From the NCBI GenBank assembly GCA_005881825.1, contig VBEO01000053.1:1-42009 (forward strand): DNA of 42,009 bases. The letters are read 5' to 3'. Numbering within the stretch: the first letter of the stretch is position 1; every line of letters starts with the position of its first letter. This document shows, piece after piece, positions 1 to 7,915 of the stretch. This DNA is from Chloroflexota bacterium (GTDB lineage: Bacteria > Chloroflexota > Dormibacteria > Dormibacterales > Dormibacteraceae). The notes beneath the pieces are model-generated. The model worked only from the letters and a program-made list of their open reading frames with translations, did not search any database and had not been told where the DNA came from. Made by a program: the position numbers and the translations under genes.

Positions 1-1
1 G

Positions 2-751
2 GTGATGTTCTTCGACGCCGGCAACATGGAGCGGTCGGGAGCGGCCGTCCAGCACATCGCCAGCCACGCCACCATCGTCAACATCGACCACCACACCACC
101 AACGCCATGTTCGGGCACCTCAACGTGATCCAGGCATCGCCGCCCGAGGGGGATGCCTCGGCGGTCGGCCAGATGGTGCTGGACATGCTGGTGGAGTTCG
201 GCTGGCCGATCACCCCGAGCATCGCCACCAACCTCTACACCGCCCTGATGACTGACACGGGCGGCTTCCGGCACGAGAACACCACGCCGAAGGCGCTGGA
301 AGACGCAGCGCAGCTGGCCCGGCTGGGGGCCGAGCCAAGCCACATCGCGACCATGGTCTACAAGTCGCGTCCGCTGACCACGCTGAAGCTGCAGGCGCTC
401 TCGCTGGCCTCGATGCAGGTCGAGGTGGAGGGCCGCCTGGCCTGGGCCAAGGTGAACCGGCGCATGCTGCACGAAGCGGGCGCGGTGATGGCGGAGTCGG
501 AGGGCATCATCGACACCCTCAACTCGATCGCCGGCCTCGACCTGGCCATCCTCTTCAAGGAGGTGAGCGGCAGCCTGACCAAGATCAGCGTGCGTAGCCG
601 CGGACCGATCGACGCCGCCGCGCTCTGTGGGCGTTTCGGGGGTGGGGGCCACCTGCGGGCGGCCGGTGCGGAGATCCGTCTGCCTCTCCAGCAGGCGATC
701 CCTAAGGTGCTGGACGCGGCCAAGGAGGCGATCGCCGCCGAAACGAGATGA
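2..751 (+). CDS. nrnA: DHH-family phosphoesterase, NrnA-like, 5' partial
   Basis: Bifunctional oligoribonuclease / pAp phosphatase of the DHH-DHHA1 family. It degrades 2-5 nt RNA and 3'-phosphoadenosine 5'-phosphate in the cytoplasm. The visible part holds the NIDHHTTN motif (about residues 27-34 of this fragment), which contributes metal ligands, and the C-terminal DHHA1 signature FGGGGHLRAAG, which binds substrate. The reading frame is open at the left edge, so the first DHH motifs (HxDxDxxG) lie outside the window and the listed start is only the edge of the sequence. It sits just upstream of truB and ribF, a common bacterial order. Family assignment is firm; the exact substrate is inferred from the family. 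Confidence 0.9.
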   Translation: MMFFDAGNMERSGAAVQHIASHATIVNIDHHTTNAMFGHLNVIQASPPEGDASAVGQMVLDMLVEFGWPITPSIATNLYTALMTDTGGFRHENTTPKALEDAAQLARLGAEPSHIATMVYKSRPLTTLKLQALSLASMQVEVEGRLAWAKVNRRMLHEAGAVMAESEGIIDTLNSIAGLDLAILFKEVSGSLTKISVRSRGPIDAAALCGRFGGGGHLRAAGAEIRLPLQQAIPKVLDAAKEAIAAETR

Positions 752-755
752 CCCA

Positions 756-782
756 CCCCACAAAATCTGCGATTTTGCGGGG
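756..782. repeat. Intergenic palindromic element, copy 1
   Basis: A 27-bp imperfect palindrome with arms CCCCACAAAATC and GATTTTGCGGGG around a TGC loop: 11 of 12 positions pair, with one A/C mismatch. An identical copy lies at 2591-2617. It begins a few bases after the nrnA stop and ends 9 nt before the truB ATG, so in RNA it would form a hairpin next to the ribosome binding region. No T-tract follows, so it is a poor terminator. Confidence 0.8.
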
Positions 783-791
783 AACCCCGGG

Positions 792-1673
792 ATGAGGCCG
801 GGCGTCCTGAACGTGATCAAGCCGGCCGGCGCCACCTCGTTCGCGGTCGTCAAACGCCTGCGCGACCTCAGCGGCGCGAGCAGGGTCGGCCACGCCGGCA
901 CCCTCGATCCGCTGGCCACCGGGGTGCTGCCGGTGCTCTTCGAGTCGGCCACCCGCCTCTCCGACTACGCGCACCGGCTGCCCAAGACTTATGAGGCGGA
1001 CATCCATTTCGGTTTCACGACGGAGACCGATGACGCCGAGGGCGAGCGGCACCCGGTCGCCGACGCGGGTGGGCTGAGCGCGGCGGCGGTGGCCGGCGCC
1101 CTCCGGCTGTTCGTGGGCAGGATCTCGCAGGAGCCGCCCGCCTTCTCGGCGGTCAAAGTGGACGGCGAACGCTCCTACCGGCGCGCCCGCAAGGGCGACC
1201 TGGAGCGCCCCGCCGCCCGAATGGTCGAAGTCCACAGCGCCGAACTGCTCGGCTTCACGCCCGGATCCGAGCCGATGGCGAGCGTGCGGGTGGTGTGCGG
1301 CAGCGGCACCTACCTGCGGTCGCTGGCCCGTGACCTGGGAGCGGCACTGCGGGTGGGGGGCTACCTGGGGAAGCTGGTGCGCACCGCCTATGGTCCGCTC
1401 CGCATCGAGGAGGGGGTGGAGCTGGCGGCCCTGGAGAGCGCAGACGACGTCGAGGCGCGGCTGCTCCCGTCTGAGGTCGTGCTGCCCGAGATGAGCGCCG
1501 TGCGGCTGACCCTCGAGCAGGAGGCGCAGGTCCGCCAGGGACGCCCGGTGCGGGTTCTGCCGGAGCCCTCGCCCGGCCCGCTGCGCGCGCACGGGTCCGA
1601 GGGGCGCCTGGTTGCGCTCGGCCACACCGACCCCTTACGGCGGACGTTCGTGCCCGAGAAAGTGCTCAACTAA
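792..1673 (+). CDS. truB: tRNA pseudouridine(55) synthase TruB
   Basis: Converts U55 of the tRNA T-loop to pseudouridine. The 293-aa product starts MRPGVLNVIKPAG, the usual TruB beginning, and carries the catalytic aspartate in GHAGTLDPLATG (D39). Downstream are the conserved KTYEA and GTYLRSLARDLG segments, and a C-terminal PUA-like region (GRLVALG). The ATG at 792 is chosen because the family start matches there; longer open frame upstream overlaps nrnA. It follows copy 1 of the palindromic element and precedes ribF by 5 nt. Length is normal and no defect is seen. Confidence 0.95.
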   Translation: MRPGVLNVIKPAGATSFAVVKRLRDLSGASRVGHAGTLDPLATGVLPVLFESATRLSDYAHRLPKTYEADIHFGFTTETDDAEGERHPVADAGGLSAAAVAGALRLFVGRISQEPPAFSAVKVDGERSYRRARKGDLERPAARMVEVHSAELLGFTPGSEPMASVRVVCGSGTYLRSLARDLGAALRVGGYLGKLVRTAYGPLRIEEGVELAALESADDVEARLLPSEVVLPEMSAVRLTLEQEAQVRQGRPVRVLPEPSPGPLRAHGSEGRLVALGHTDPLRRTFVPEKVLN

Positions 1674-1678
1674 CCGGG

Positions 1679-2587
1679 TTGCAGATTCACCGCGGCTTGC
1701 CCGCGCGGCCGCTGGGACCCGCGGTCATCACGATCGGCAGCTTCGATGGCGTGCACCTGGCCCACCAACGCCTGTTCCGGCAGGTCGTCGACGACGCGGC
1801 CGGCCTCGGCGCTGTGCCGGTAGCGGTCACTTTCGAGCCGCATCCTCGCTGCGTGCTGCAACCGGACCACTGCCCGCGGCTGCTGACCCTCCTGGATGAA
1901 AAGGCGGCCTTGATCGACGCCGGCGGCATCGCCGAGCTGGTCGTGATCCCGTTCGACCGCAACTTCTCCCAGAAGTCGCCCGCCGAGTTCATGGCCTGGC
2001 TGGGCGACGGCATGGAAGTGCGCGAGGTGGTGGCCGGCTACGACTTCGTCTTCGGCCGCCAGCGGGCCGGTACCTCAGCCTGGCTGCGCGAGCGCGGCTA
2101 TCCGGTGGTCGAGGTCGACATGGTGGAGATCGACGGCCGCCAGGTCCACAGCTCGGCGGTCCGCGGGCTGGTCGGATCGGGCGAGGTCGGCGCGGCGGCC
2201 GACCTGCTCGGCCGCCACTACTCGGTGCATGGCGAGGTGGTGGAGGGCCACAAGCGCGGCCGTCAGCTGGGGTTTCCGACCGCCAACGTGGCCGTGGGCA
2301 CTGCCAAGGCGGTGCCCGGGCCGGCAGCTTACGCGGGCTGGGCCCGCACCCGCGGGGGCGAGCGGATGGCGGCCATCTCGGTGGGCCACCAGCCCACGTT
2401 CGGTGGCGGCGACCTGGCCGTCGAAGCCCATCTGCTCGATTTCGACGCCGACCTGTATGGGCAGGATGTGGAGGTGCGCTTCGTCCAGCGCCTGCATCCC
2501 GACATCCGCTTCCCGTCGGTGGCGGCCCTGGTCGAGCAGATCGGCGAGGACGTGGACGAGACGCGCCGCCTGCTCACCGCCGGATGA
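1679..2587 (+). CDS. ribF: Bifunctional riboflavin kinase / FMN adenylyltransferase
   Basis: Makes FMN and FAD from riboflavin. The N-terminal nucleotidyltransferase half shows GSFDGVHLAHQ (about residues 20-30) and GYDFVFGRQRAG. The C-terminal flavokinase half shows the KRGRQLGFPTANV motif that binds ATP/Mg. The 302-aa length is typical. The start is a TTG at 1679, right after the truB stop, because the first conserved strand begins about 15 residues later. truB-ribF adjacency is widespread, so cotranscription is likely. The stop is followed directly by copy 2 of the palindromic element. Confidence 0.95.
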   Translation: MQIHRGLPARPLGPAVITIGSFDGVHLAHQRLFRQVVDDAAGLGAVPVAVTFEPHPRCVLQPDHCPRLLTLLDEKAALIDAGGIAELVVIPFDRNFSQKSPAEFMAWLGDGMEVREVVAGYDFVFGRQRAGTSAWLRERGYPVVEVDMVEIDGRQVHSSAVRGLVGSGEVGAAADLLGRHYSVHGEVVEGHKRGRQLGFPTANVAVGTAKAVPGPAAYAGWARTRGGERMAAISVGHQPTFGGGDLAVEAHLLDFDADLYGQDVEVRFVQRLHPDIRFPSVAALVEQIGEDVDETRRLLTAG

Positions 2588-2590
2588 TCA

Positions 2591-2617
2591 CCCCACAAAA
2601 TCTGCGATTTTGCGGGG
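2591..2617. repeat. Intergenic palindromic element, copy 2
   Basis: Base-for-base identical to the 27-bp element at 756-782. It again sits directly after a stop codon (ribF) and ends 7 nt before the next start (the TTG at 2625). Identical copies at equivalent positions 1.8 kb apart suggest a dispersed REP-like element rather than two independent terminators. Confidence 0.8.
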
Positions 2618-2624
2618 ACCCCGC

Positions 2625-3758
2625 TTGACCCGCGTCCTGGTCATCGGCGGCGGGCTGGCGGGGTGCGTGGCGGCCGCGGCCGCCGCCCGCGACGGCGCCG
2701 AGGTGACGCTGGCCTGGCGAGCGCCGGGCGCCACCGCCCTGTACTCGGGCGGCATGGAGATCGCCGGCGAGCTCGCGCGCCTGCCCGAGGGCCACCCGCT
2801 CTGCCGGCTGGGCATGGACGCCATGGGCATCGGATCCGAGCTGGACGATGCCCTCTCGGCTCTGGTCTCCTGGCTGCAGCGCGCGGGGCTGGAGCTCGTG
2901 GGCAACGCACGCCGCGCCGGGCTCTATGCCGACCTGCTGGGCCGCCCGCGGCCGGCCAACCTGGTTCCCGCCAGTGTGGCGCCCGGCGAGCTGTCGAACC
3001 TGCGCGGCCGCCGGGTGGCGGTGGTGGGGATCGAGGGGGTCTCCGAATACGACGCCGAAAGCACGGCCGAGGCCATGCGCGAGCTCGGCGGCGTCGATGC
3101 CTTCGCACATGCGGCCGAGGTGGCCGACCTCCCGCCGGGCGCTTCGCTGACCGATCTCTACGGGCGAGCCGCCCCCGCCCTGCGGGGTCTGCGCGCGGAG
3201 GCGGTGGCCTTTCCGCCCGGGCTGGCCGGCCTGCCGGATCGCGGCTTCGAGCTGCTGGCCGTGGCGCCCGGCCCACACGGCCACCGCCTCCAGCAGGCGC
3301 TGGAGGCGATGGTTGCCGCTGCCGGCGTGCGTTCGCTGCAGACGGCCGTGCACGGGCTGGAAGGCGAGGCAGGCCGGCTGCGGGCGGCCCTGGCCGGCGA
3401 CCAGGAGCTGGTCGCCGACAGCTTCGTGCTGGCGACCGGCCGCTTCATCGGCGGCGGCCTGGTGAAGCGCCGCCGCACCCATGAGCCGCTGCTGGGCCTG
3501 GGCGTCTTCTGGGAGGGCGAGCCGGCGGCAGTCAGCCGGCGGTTGCCGCGCCTCGAGTATCTCGAGCCCGGCCCGGCCTTCCAGGCGGGGCTGATGACCG
3601 ACGACCGCCTGCGACCCCTGGCTGCCGACGGTCGCGTCGCCTTCGAGAACCTGCGGGCGGCGGGCGCCGTCCTGGGCGGCTGGGACGAGGGCGGAGAGAT
3701 GGGCTTCGGCGTCCCGCTGCTCACGGGCTGGCTGGCGGGGCGCTGGTCGGCGATGTGA
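2625..3758 (+). CDS. GlpB-like flavoprotein (anaerobic glycerol-3-phosphate dehydrogenase subunit B family)
   Basis: A 377-aa NAD(P)/FAD-binding Rossmann protein starting with the dinucleotide motif VIGGGLAGCVAAAAAARDGA, then TALYSGGMEIAG. Near the C-terminus are SFVLATGRFIGGG and a GWDEGGEMGFGVPLLTGW segment resembling GlpB. GlpB normally works with GlpA and GlpC to oxidise glycerol-3-phosphate to DHAP and pass electrons to menaquinone; neither partner is seen in this window. The start is the TTG at 2625, just before the first strand. Its stop overlaps the GTG of the next gene (GTGA). With the AGPS-like and lipid-kinase genes downstream it may feed DHAP/G3P lipid metabolism; that role is inference. 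Confidence 0.7.
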   Translation: MTRVLVIGGGLAGCVAAAAAARDGAEVTLAWRAPGATALYSGGMEIAGELARLPEGHPLCRLGMDAMGIGSELDDALSALVSWLQRAGLELVGNARRAGLYADLLGRPRPANLVPASVAPGELSNLRGRRVAVVGIEGVSEYDAESTAEAMRELGGVDAFAHAAEVADLPPGASLTDLYGRAAPALRGLRAEAVAFPPGLAGLPDRGFELLAVAPGPHGHRLQQALEAMVAAAGVRSLQTAVHGLEGEAGRLRAALAGDQELVADSFVLATGRFIGGGLVKRRRTHEPLLGLGVFWEGEPAAVSRRLPRLEYLEPGPAFQAGLMTDDRLRPLAADGRVAFENLRAAGAVLGGWDEGGEMGFGVPLLTGWLAGRWSAM

Positions 3759-5053
3759 AGGCGGTCCATGACCTGTGGCCGCGCGGCGTCATCAGCCGGC
3801 GCGCGGGCGCGCCGGCGGCCGAAGTCGAAGTGCGCCGGCCGGCGACCTACGAGGAGGTCGCCAGCCTGCTCCGTTCTGGTACGCGCATGATCCCCTTCGG
3901 CGGCCTCAGCGGGGTGGTGGGGGCCGTGGCCCCAGACGCCGGCCAGGTCGCGCTCGACCTGGGCGGCTTCGACCGCATCCTCGCCATAGACGAGGTGGAG
4001 CTCACCGTGCACGTCCAGGCGGGCGTGCGGGGCCTCGACCTCGAGCAGGCCTTGAACGCGCGCGGGCTCACGCTCGGCCACCATCCCAGCTCACTGCCGG
4101 TGGCCACCGTGGGTGGCTTGATCTCGACCCGTTCCTCGGGCCAGGAATCGACGCGGCACGGCTCCATCGAGGACATGGTCCTGGGTCTGACCGTGGCACT
4201 CCCCGACGGCACGTTGGCCCGGCCACGCCCGGGACCGCGTTCGGCGGTGGGCCCGGCCCTGCACCAGCTGCTGGTGGGCGCCGAGGGCGGGCTGGGCGTG
4301 GTGTTGGACGCGGTACTGCGCGTGCACCGGCAGCCGGAGGCGGTCGAGGGCCGCGGCTGGCTTTTCGCCGACGTCGAGGCCGGCTTGGCGGCGGTGCGCG
4401 AGATCGTCCAGTCGGGGGTGCGCCCGCTCGTTCTGCGCCTCTATGATCCGGAGGACACGCAGTTCCAGGGCATCGCTGAACCGGGCTGCCTCTTAGTGGC
4501 GGCCACAGCGGGTGAGCCGGAGGTGGCTCGGGCGGAGGCGGCGGTGGTGGCGCGCGCGGCGGCCGCCGCCCGGGACCTCGGCCCTGAACCCTGGGAACGC
4601 TGGCGAAGGCACCGCTACGACCTCTCGGCGGAACGCATGCTGGACATGCTGGAGCCACCGGGCGCCTACCTCGACACCATCGAGATCGCCGCCGGCTGGC
4701 GCATCCTGCCGGAGGTCTATCGCGAGGTCAAATCCGCATTGACGGCCGGCTCCAGCCTCGCGCTCTGCCACTTCAGCCACGCCTATCCGCAGGGCTGCTG
4801 CGCCTACTTCACGTTTGCCGGTTCCTCCACCGACGAGGAGCAGGCGTTGGCCGCCTACGACCGCTGCTGGGCGGAGACCATGCGCATCTGCCTGGCCCGA
4901 GGCGCCACCATCAGCCACCACCACGGCGTCGGCCAGGCCCGGGCGGCGTGGGCGCGCCAGGAGCTGGACGGCTGGTGGCCGGTCTGGGAGAAGGTGCGTG
5001 CCGCCCTCGACCCCGGCGGTGTCATGAACCCCAAGGCTGTGGGCGGGCGATGA
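3755..5053 (+). CDS. FAD-linked oxidase, alkyldihydroxyacetonephosphate synthase (AGPS)-like
   Basis: A 432-aa flavoprotein of the VAO/PCMH FAD-binding family. The FAD-binding segment runs from about residue 25 to 190, with the PSSLPVATVGGLISTRSSGQ phosphate-binding stretch. Near the C-terminus is ATISHHHGVGQ, the histidine-rich signature of alkyl-DHAP synthases, and HFSHAYPQGC also resembles that family. AGPS swaps the acyl chain of acyl-DHAP for a fatty alcohol in ether-lipid synthesis. Other members of the superfamily are glycolate or lactate oxidases, but those usually lack the HHHG signature. The GTG start overlaps the upstream TGA, and its own stop overlaps the next ATG (ATGA), so the genes are coupled. 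Confidence 0.72.
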   Translation: MKAVHDLWPRGVISRRAGAPAAEVEVRRPATYEEVASLLRSGTRMIPFGGLSGVVGAVAPDAGQVALDLGGFDRILAIDEVELTVHVQAGVRGLDLEQALNARGLTLGHHPSSLPVATVGGLISTRSSGQESTRHGSIEDMVLGLTVALPDGTLARPRPGPRSAVGPALHQLLVGAEGGLGVVLDAVLRVHRQPEAVEGRGWLFADVEAGLAAVREIVQSGVRPLVLRLYDPEDTQFQGIAEPGCLLVAATAGEPEVARAEAAVVARAAAAARDLGPEPWERWRRHRYDLSAERMLDMLEPPGAYLDTIEIAAGWRILPEVYREVKSALTAGSSLALCHFSHAYPQGCCAYFTFAGSSTDEEQALAAYDRCWAETMRICLARGATISHHHGVGQARAAWARQELDGWWPVWEKVRAALDPGGVMNPKAVGGR

Positions 5054-5979
5054 AGCCGGTGCTGGTGGTCGTGAACCCTGCATCCGGCGGAGGTCGCACG
5101 GCGAAACGCTGGCCGGAGGTTGCCTCCGTGCTGGCGGGCACCGGCCTCGACTGCCAGGCGGTGTTCACCGCTGGTCCAGGAGACGCGACCCGGATCGCGC
5201 GCCAGGGCGTGCGCGAGGGCCGCGCGCTGATCGTGGCCGCGGGCGGCGATGGCACCATCAGCGAGACCGCGGCCGGCTTCTTCGCCGATGGCAAGCCGGT
5301 GCCGTGCGAGACCCGCTTCGGCGTCCTGCCCACCGGCACCGGCGGCGATTTCCGGCGCACCTTCAACATCCCGATCGATCCCCGCAGCGCCGCCCTGGTG
5401 CTGGCCGGCGGCGGGCGGCGCCGCATCGACGCCGGGCTGGTGCGCTACGTCGACCGCGATGGGCGTCCCGAGCAGCGGATCTTCGTCAACATCGCCGATG
5501 CGGGAATCGGGGGCGAGGTCGTCCACCGCGTCAACACCGGCCCCAAGTCCCTGCCCGGCCCGGTCACGTTCTACCTGGCGTCGGTGCGGACGCTGCTGTC
5601 CTGGAAAAACCGTCCGCTGGCGGTGACCATCGACGGCCTGCGCCGGGAGCTGGTCGCCCAGCAGGTGGTGGTCGCAAACTGCCAGTACTTCGGCGGCGGC
5701 ATGCGGATGGCGCCCACGGCGCTCCCTGACGACGGGCTGCTGGACGTGATCGTGGTCGGCGATCTGAACCCGGTCGAGAACGCGCGCGGCCTGCGCCGGA
5801 TTCGCAAGGGCACTCACCTCGAGGAGCGCAACCCCAAGGTCAAGGCCTACCGGGCCAAGCGGGTCGAGGTGGAGTCGGAGTTTCCGGTGCCGCTGGACGT
5901 GGACGGCGAGGACCCCGGCACCGTGCCCGCGATTTTCGAGGTGATCCCACAGGCGCTTACCTTGATGGTCCCAATGTGA
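5050..5979 (+). CDS. Diacylglycerol/lipid kinase, YegS/DgkB/LCB5 family
   Basis: A 309-aa lipid kinase. The DAGK catalytic domain shows NPASGGG (residues 9-15) and the nucleotide-binding GGDGT (65-69), followed by GVLPTGTGGDFRRTF. The C-terminal beta-sandwich half contains NCQYFGGGMRMAP and DDGLLDV, as in YegS. Such enzymes phosphorylate diacylglycerol or related lipids at the membrane using ATP. The ATG overlaps the AGPS-like stop (ATGA) and the last codon overlaps the next gene's GTG (GTGA). The coupled flavoprotein, AGPS-like and kinase trio suggests a glycerolipid or ether-lipid pathway; the true substrate is unknown. Confidence 0.85.
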   Translation: MKPVLVVVNPASGGGRTAKRWPEVASVLAGTGLDCQAVFTAGPGDATRIARQGVREGRALIVAAGGDGTISETAAGFFADGKPVPCETRFGVLPTGTGGDFRRTFNIPIDPRSAALVLAGGGRRRIDAGLVRYVDRDGRPEQRIFVNIADAGIGGEVVHRVNTGPKSLPGPVTFYLASVRTLLSWKNRPLAVTIDGLRRELVAQQVVVANCQYFGGGMRMAPTALPDDGLLDVIVVGDLNPVENARGLRRIRKGTHLEERNPKVKAYRAKRVEVESEFPVPLDVDGEDPGTVPAIFEVIPQALTLMVPM

Positions 5980-7376
5980 CCCGCGGCGTCATCGCCACCC
6001 CGCACTTCCTGGCCAGCCAGGCCGGCGCTGAGGTGCTGCGGGAGGGCGGCAATGCGGTCGACGCGGCGCTGGTCGCCGACGCGGTGCTCTGCGTCGTCTA
6101 CCCGCACATGACCTCGATCGGCGGCGACCTCTTCGCCCAGGTCTGGCCGGCAGGGTCGACGGTGACGGTGCCGGGCACCGTCGAGGCTTGGGGCAGGTTG
6201 CTGGAGACCTACGGCACCGTGGGTATGGGACGGGTGGTGGCGCCGGCGGTGGCGCTGGCGCGGGATGGCTTCCTGGTCACCGAGGGCCTTTCGCGCCACC
6301 TGCACGACCACTTCCAGTGGCTGATGACCGATCCCGAGGCTCAGCGCTTGCTGCCGCCGCTGATGCCAGGCATGCTGATGCGCAACCCGGACCTGGCACG
6401 CTCCCTGGAGCTGATCGGCCGGTTCGGCGTCAACGTCTTCTACCGGGGTGAGCTGGGCGCCGCCATCAGCTCTGCGATCGCGCGGCGAGATGGCCTGGTC
6501 ACGGCCTCCGACCTGGCCACCCACCGCGGGCGCTGGAGCACTCCGCTGGCGGCCAGCTATCGCGGCCTGACCGTCTACGAGATGCCGCCGCCCACCCAGG
6601 GCTTGCTGGCACTGGCGCTGATCCGGCGCCTGGAGCGGCTGACACCCGATATCCTGCGACCGGGGCCGCCCCTGGCGCGCGAGCTGTACCGGCTACGCGA
6701 CGTCGCCTACCCGCTGCGTGACCGGTACATCAGCGACCCCGACTTCGTGTCGGTGCCGGCCGAGCCTTTCCTGGACCCCGAAGTGGCCGGGGTGGGGAGG
6801 GGGGAGGCGATTCCCGAGGGCGACACCATCTACCTCTGCGCGGCCGACGAGGAGGGCAACCTCGTCTCGCTGATCCAGAGCGTCGCCAACTCCTTCGGTT
6901 CGGGCGTGATCGCCGAGGGCACCGGGATCCTGCTCCAGAACCGCGGCGTCTACTTCAGCCTCGAGCCGGAGCACGTCAACCGCCTGGAGCCGCGCAAGCG
7001 GACCATGCACACGCTGATCCCGGCGCTGGCGGCCCGGACCGGCGAAGACCGGCCCTGGGCGGCTTTTGGGTCGATGGGCGCGGACGGGCAGCCCCAGGTT
7101 CAAGCTCAGGTCTTCGTCAACCTGGCCGACGGCGGTCTCGACCCCGCCGCAGCGGTGGCGGCGCCCCGGGTGCGGGTGGCGCCCGGGGGCGGCGAGCTAT
7201 GGGTCGAGGCCGACTACCCAGGTGCAGACGAGCTGCAGCGCAGCGACCTGCCCGTGAAGCTGCTGCCGCCGCGCAGCACGTCCATGGGCCACGCGGCGGC
7301 GTTGGTGGTGGACGGGTCCGGGCAGTGGCGCGCCGGCGCCGACCCCCGATCAGACGGCTCCGTCGAATTCGCCTGA
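5976..7376 (+). CDS. Gamma-glutamyltransferase-family protein with an internal gap
   Basis: An Ntn-hydrolase of the gamma-glutamyltranspeptidase family, 466 aa. The start matches the family (RGVIATPHFLASQAGAEVL, GGNAVDAA). The autocatalytic site is present: the nucleophile threonine in GDTIYLCA, then SLIQSVANSFGSGV and the QNRG segment. No signal peptide is visible, so it may be cytoplasmic. Around 6145-6165 the protein jumps from GGDLFAQVWPAG straight to STVTVPGTVEAW. Family members carry about 35-50 extra residues there, including the conserved arginine region that contacts the gamma-glutamyl group, so the gene looks internally deleted in frame. The GTG start overlaps the kinase stop. Confidence 0.8.
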   Translation: MTRGVIATPHFLASQAGAEVLREGGNAVDAALVADAVLCVVYPHMTSIGGDLFAQVWPAGSTVTVPGTVEAWGRLLETYGTVGMGRVVAPAVALARDGFLVTEGLSRHLHDHFQWLMTDPEAQRLLPPLMPGMLMRNPDLARSLELIGRFGVNVFYRGELGAAISSAIARRDGLVTASDLATHRGRWSTPLAASYRGLTVYEMPPPTQGLLALALIRRLERLTPDILRPGPPLARELYRLRDVAYPLRDRYISDPDFVSVPAEPFLDPEVAGVGRGEAIPEGDTIYLCAADEEGNLVSLIQSVANSFGSGVIAEGTGILLQNRGVYFSLEPEHVNRLEPRKRTMHTLIPALAARTGEDRPWAAFGSMGADGQPQVQAQVFVNLADGGLDPAAAVAAPRVRVAPGGGELWVEADYPGADELQRSDLPVKLLPPRSTSMGHAAALVVDGSGQWRAGADPRSDGSVEFA

Positions 7377-7446
7377 ATCCCGATCCCTCTGGCGGCGGCG
7401 ATGATGCGGCGGCGCACCCTGACCCTGACACTCGCGAACGCGTCCA

Positions 7447-7500
7447 AGTGCCGGCACTCGCCATCGGCGATGAGTGAGAGAGGGCGCGAGTGCCGGCACA
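7447..7500. repeat. Pair of AGTGCCGGCAC palindromes 42 bp apart
   Basis: AGTGCCGGCACT, a perfect 12-bp palindrome, lies at 7447-7458. A copy differing only in its last base lies at 7489-7500. The start-to-start distance is 42 bp, about four helical turns. This falls in the 261-bp gap between ggt and rpsO and could be a pair of operators or half of a mosaic repeat. No factor is assigned. Confidence 0.6.
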
Positions 7501-7522
7501 TCTCGCAAGAATCGGCTGGTGG

Positions 7523-7590
7523 CAAGGGCGTTGCGCCGGCGCAGCAGCCTGATGCGGGTCCAGTCAAGGGCGTTGCGCCGGCGCAACGCC
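7523..7590. repeat. Direct repeat with a 22-bp perfect palindrome, upstream of rpsO
   Basis: The 21-mer CAAGGGCGTTGCGCCGGCGCA occurs as two copies, at 7523-7543 and 7565-7585, again 42 bp apart. In the second copy the sequence continues so that 7569-7590 is a perfect 22-bp palindrome with arms GGCGTTGCGCC / GGCGCAACGCC. It could act as a terminator for the ggt operon (no T-tract), as an operator, or as a REP-like element. Confidence 0.6.
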
Positions 7591-7620
7591 GATCGATCAG
7601 GGCCGAAGCCGGCCGGCCGG

Positions 7621-7626
7621 TATACT
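7621..7626 (+). promoter_or_regulatory. Possible -10 element of rpsO
   Basis: TATACT lies 11 nt before the TTG start of rpsO. A transcript starting about 7 nt downstream would be almost leaderless. No clear -35 element is seen at the right distance, so this is a weak call. Confidence 0.3.
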
Positions 7627-7637
7627 TACCGGTCGGT

Positions 7638-7904
7638 TTGGCAGTCGATAGCAAGAAAGCGAATCTGATCGGGGAGCACCGGCTCCACGAAACGGACACC
7701 GGGTCGCCCGAGGTCCAGATCGCCCTCTTCACGGAGCGGATCCAGCAGCTCACCGAGCATCTCAAGGTGAACAAGAAGGACCATCACTCCCGCCGTGGCC
7801 TACTTCTCCTGGTCGGGAAGCGGCGTCGACTGCTCAACTACCTGAGCCGCAACGACGTCGAGCGCTACCGCGCTCTGATCTCGAAGCTCGGGATCAGGAG
7901 GTAA
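7638..7904 (+). CDS. rpsO: 30S ribosomal protein S15
   Basis: Binds 16S rRNA helices 20-22 and nucleates assembly of the 30S platform. The 88-aa product has the S15 signature [23 protein letters not shown], then [23 protein letters not shown], and ends SKLGIRR. The start is the TTG at 7638 (family length 88-89 aa). No ATG or GTG fits, and the open frame upstream runs through palindromic repeats. It precedes pnp as in many bacteria; the long hairpin between them suggests joint transcription with processing. Confidence 0.95.
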   Translation: MAVDSKKANLIGEHRLHETDTGSPEVQIALFTERIQQLTEHLKVNKKDHHSRRGLLLLVGKRRRLLNYLSRNDVERYRALISKLGIRR

Positions 7905-7915
7905 TACAACAGGCC

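Noticed and set aside
756-2617. CRISPR-like repeat from the 27-bp palindromes
   Set aside because: Only two copies 1.8 kb apart with genes between them, no regular spacers and no cas genes.
7401-7637. Longer rpsO reading with an N-terminal extension
   Set aside because: The upstream frame runs through palindromic repeats, and S15 is normally 88-89 aa, which the TTG at 7638 gives exactly.
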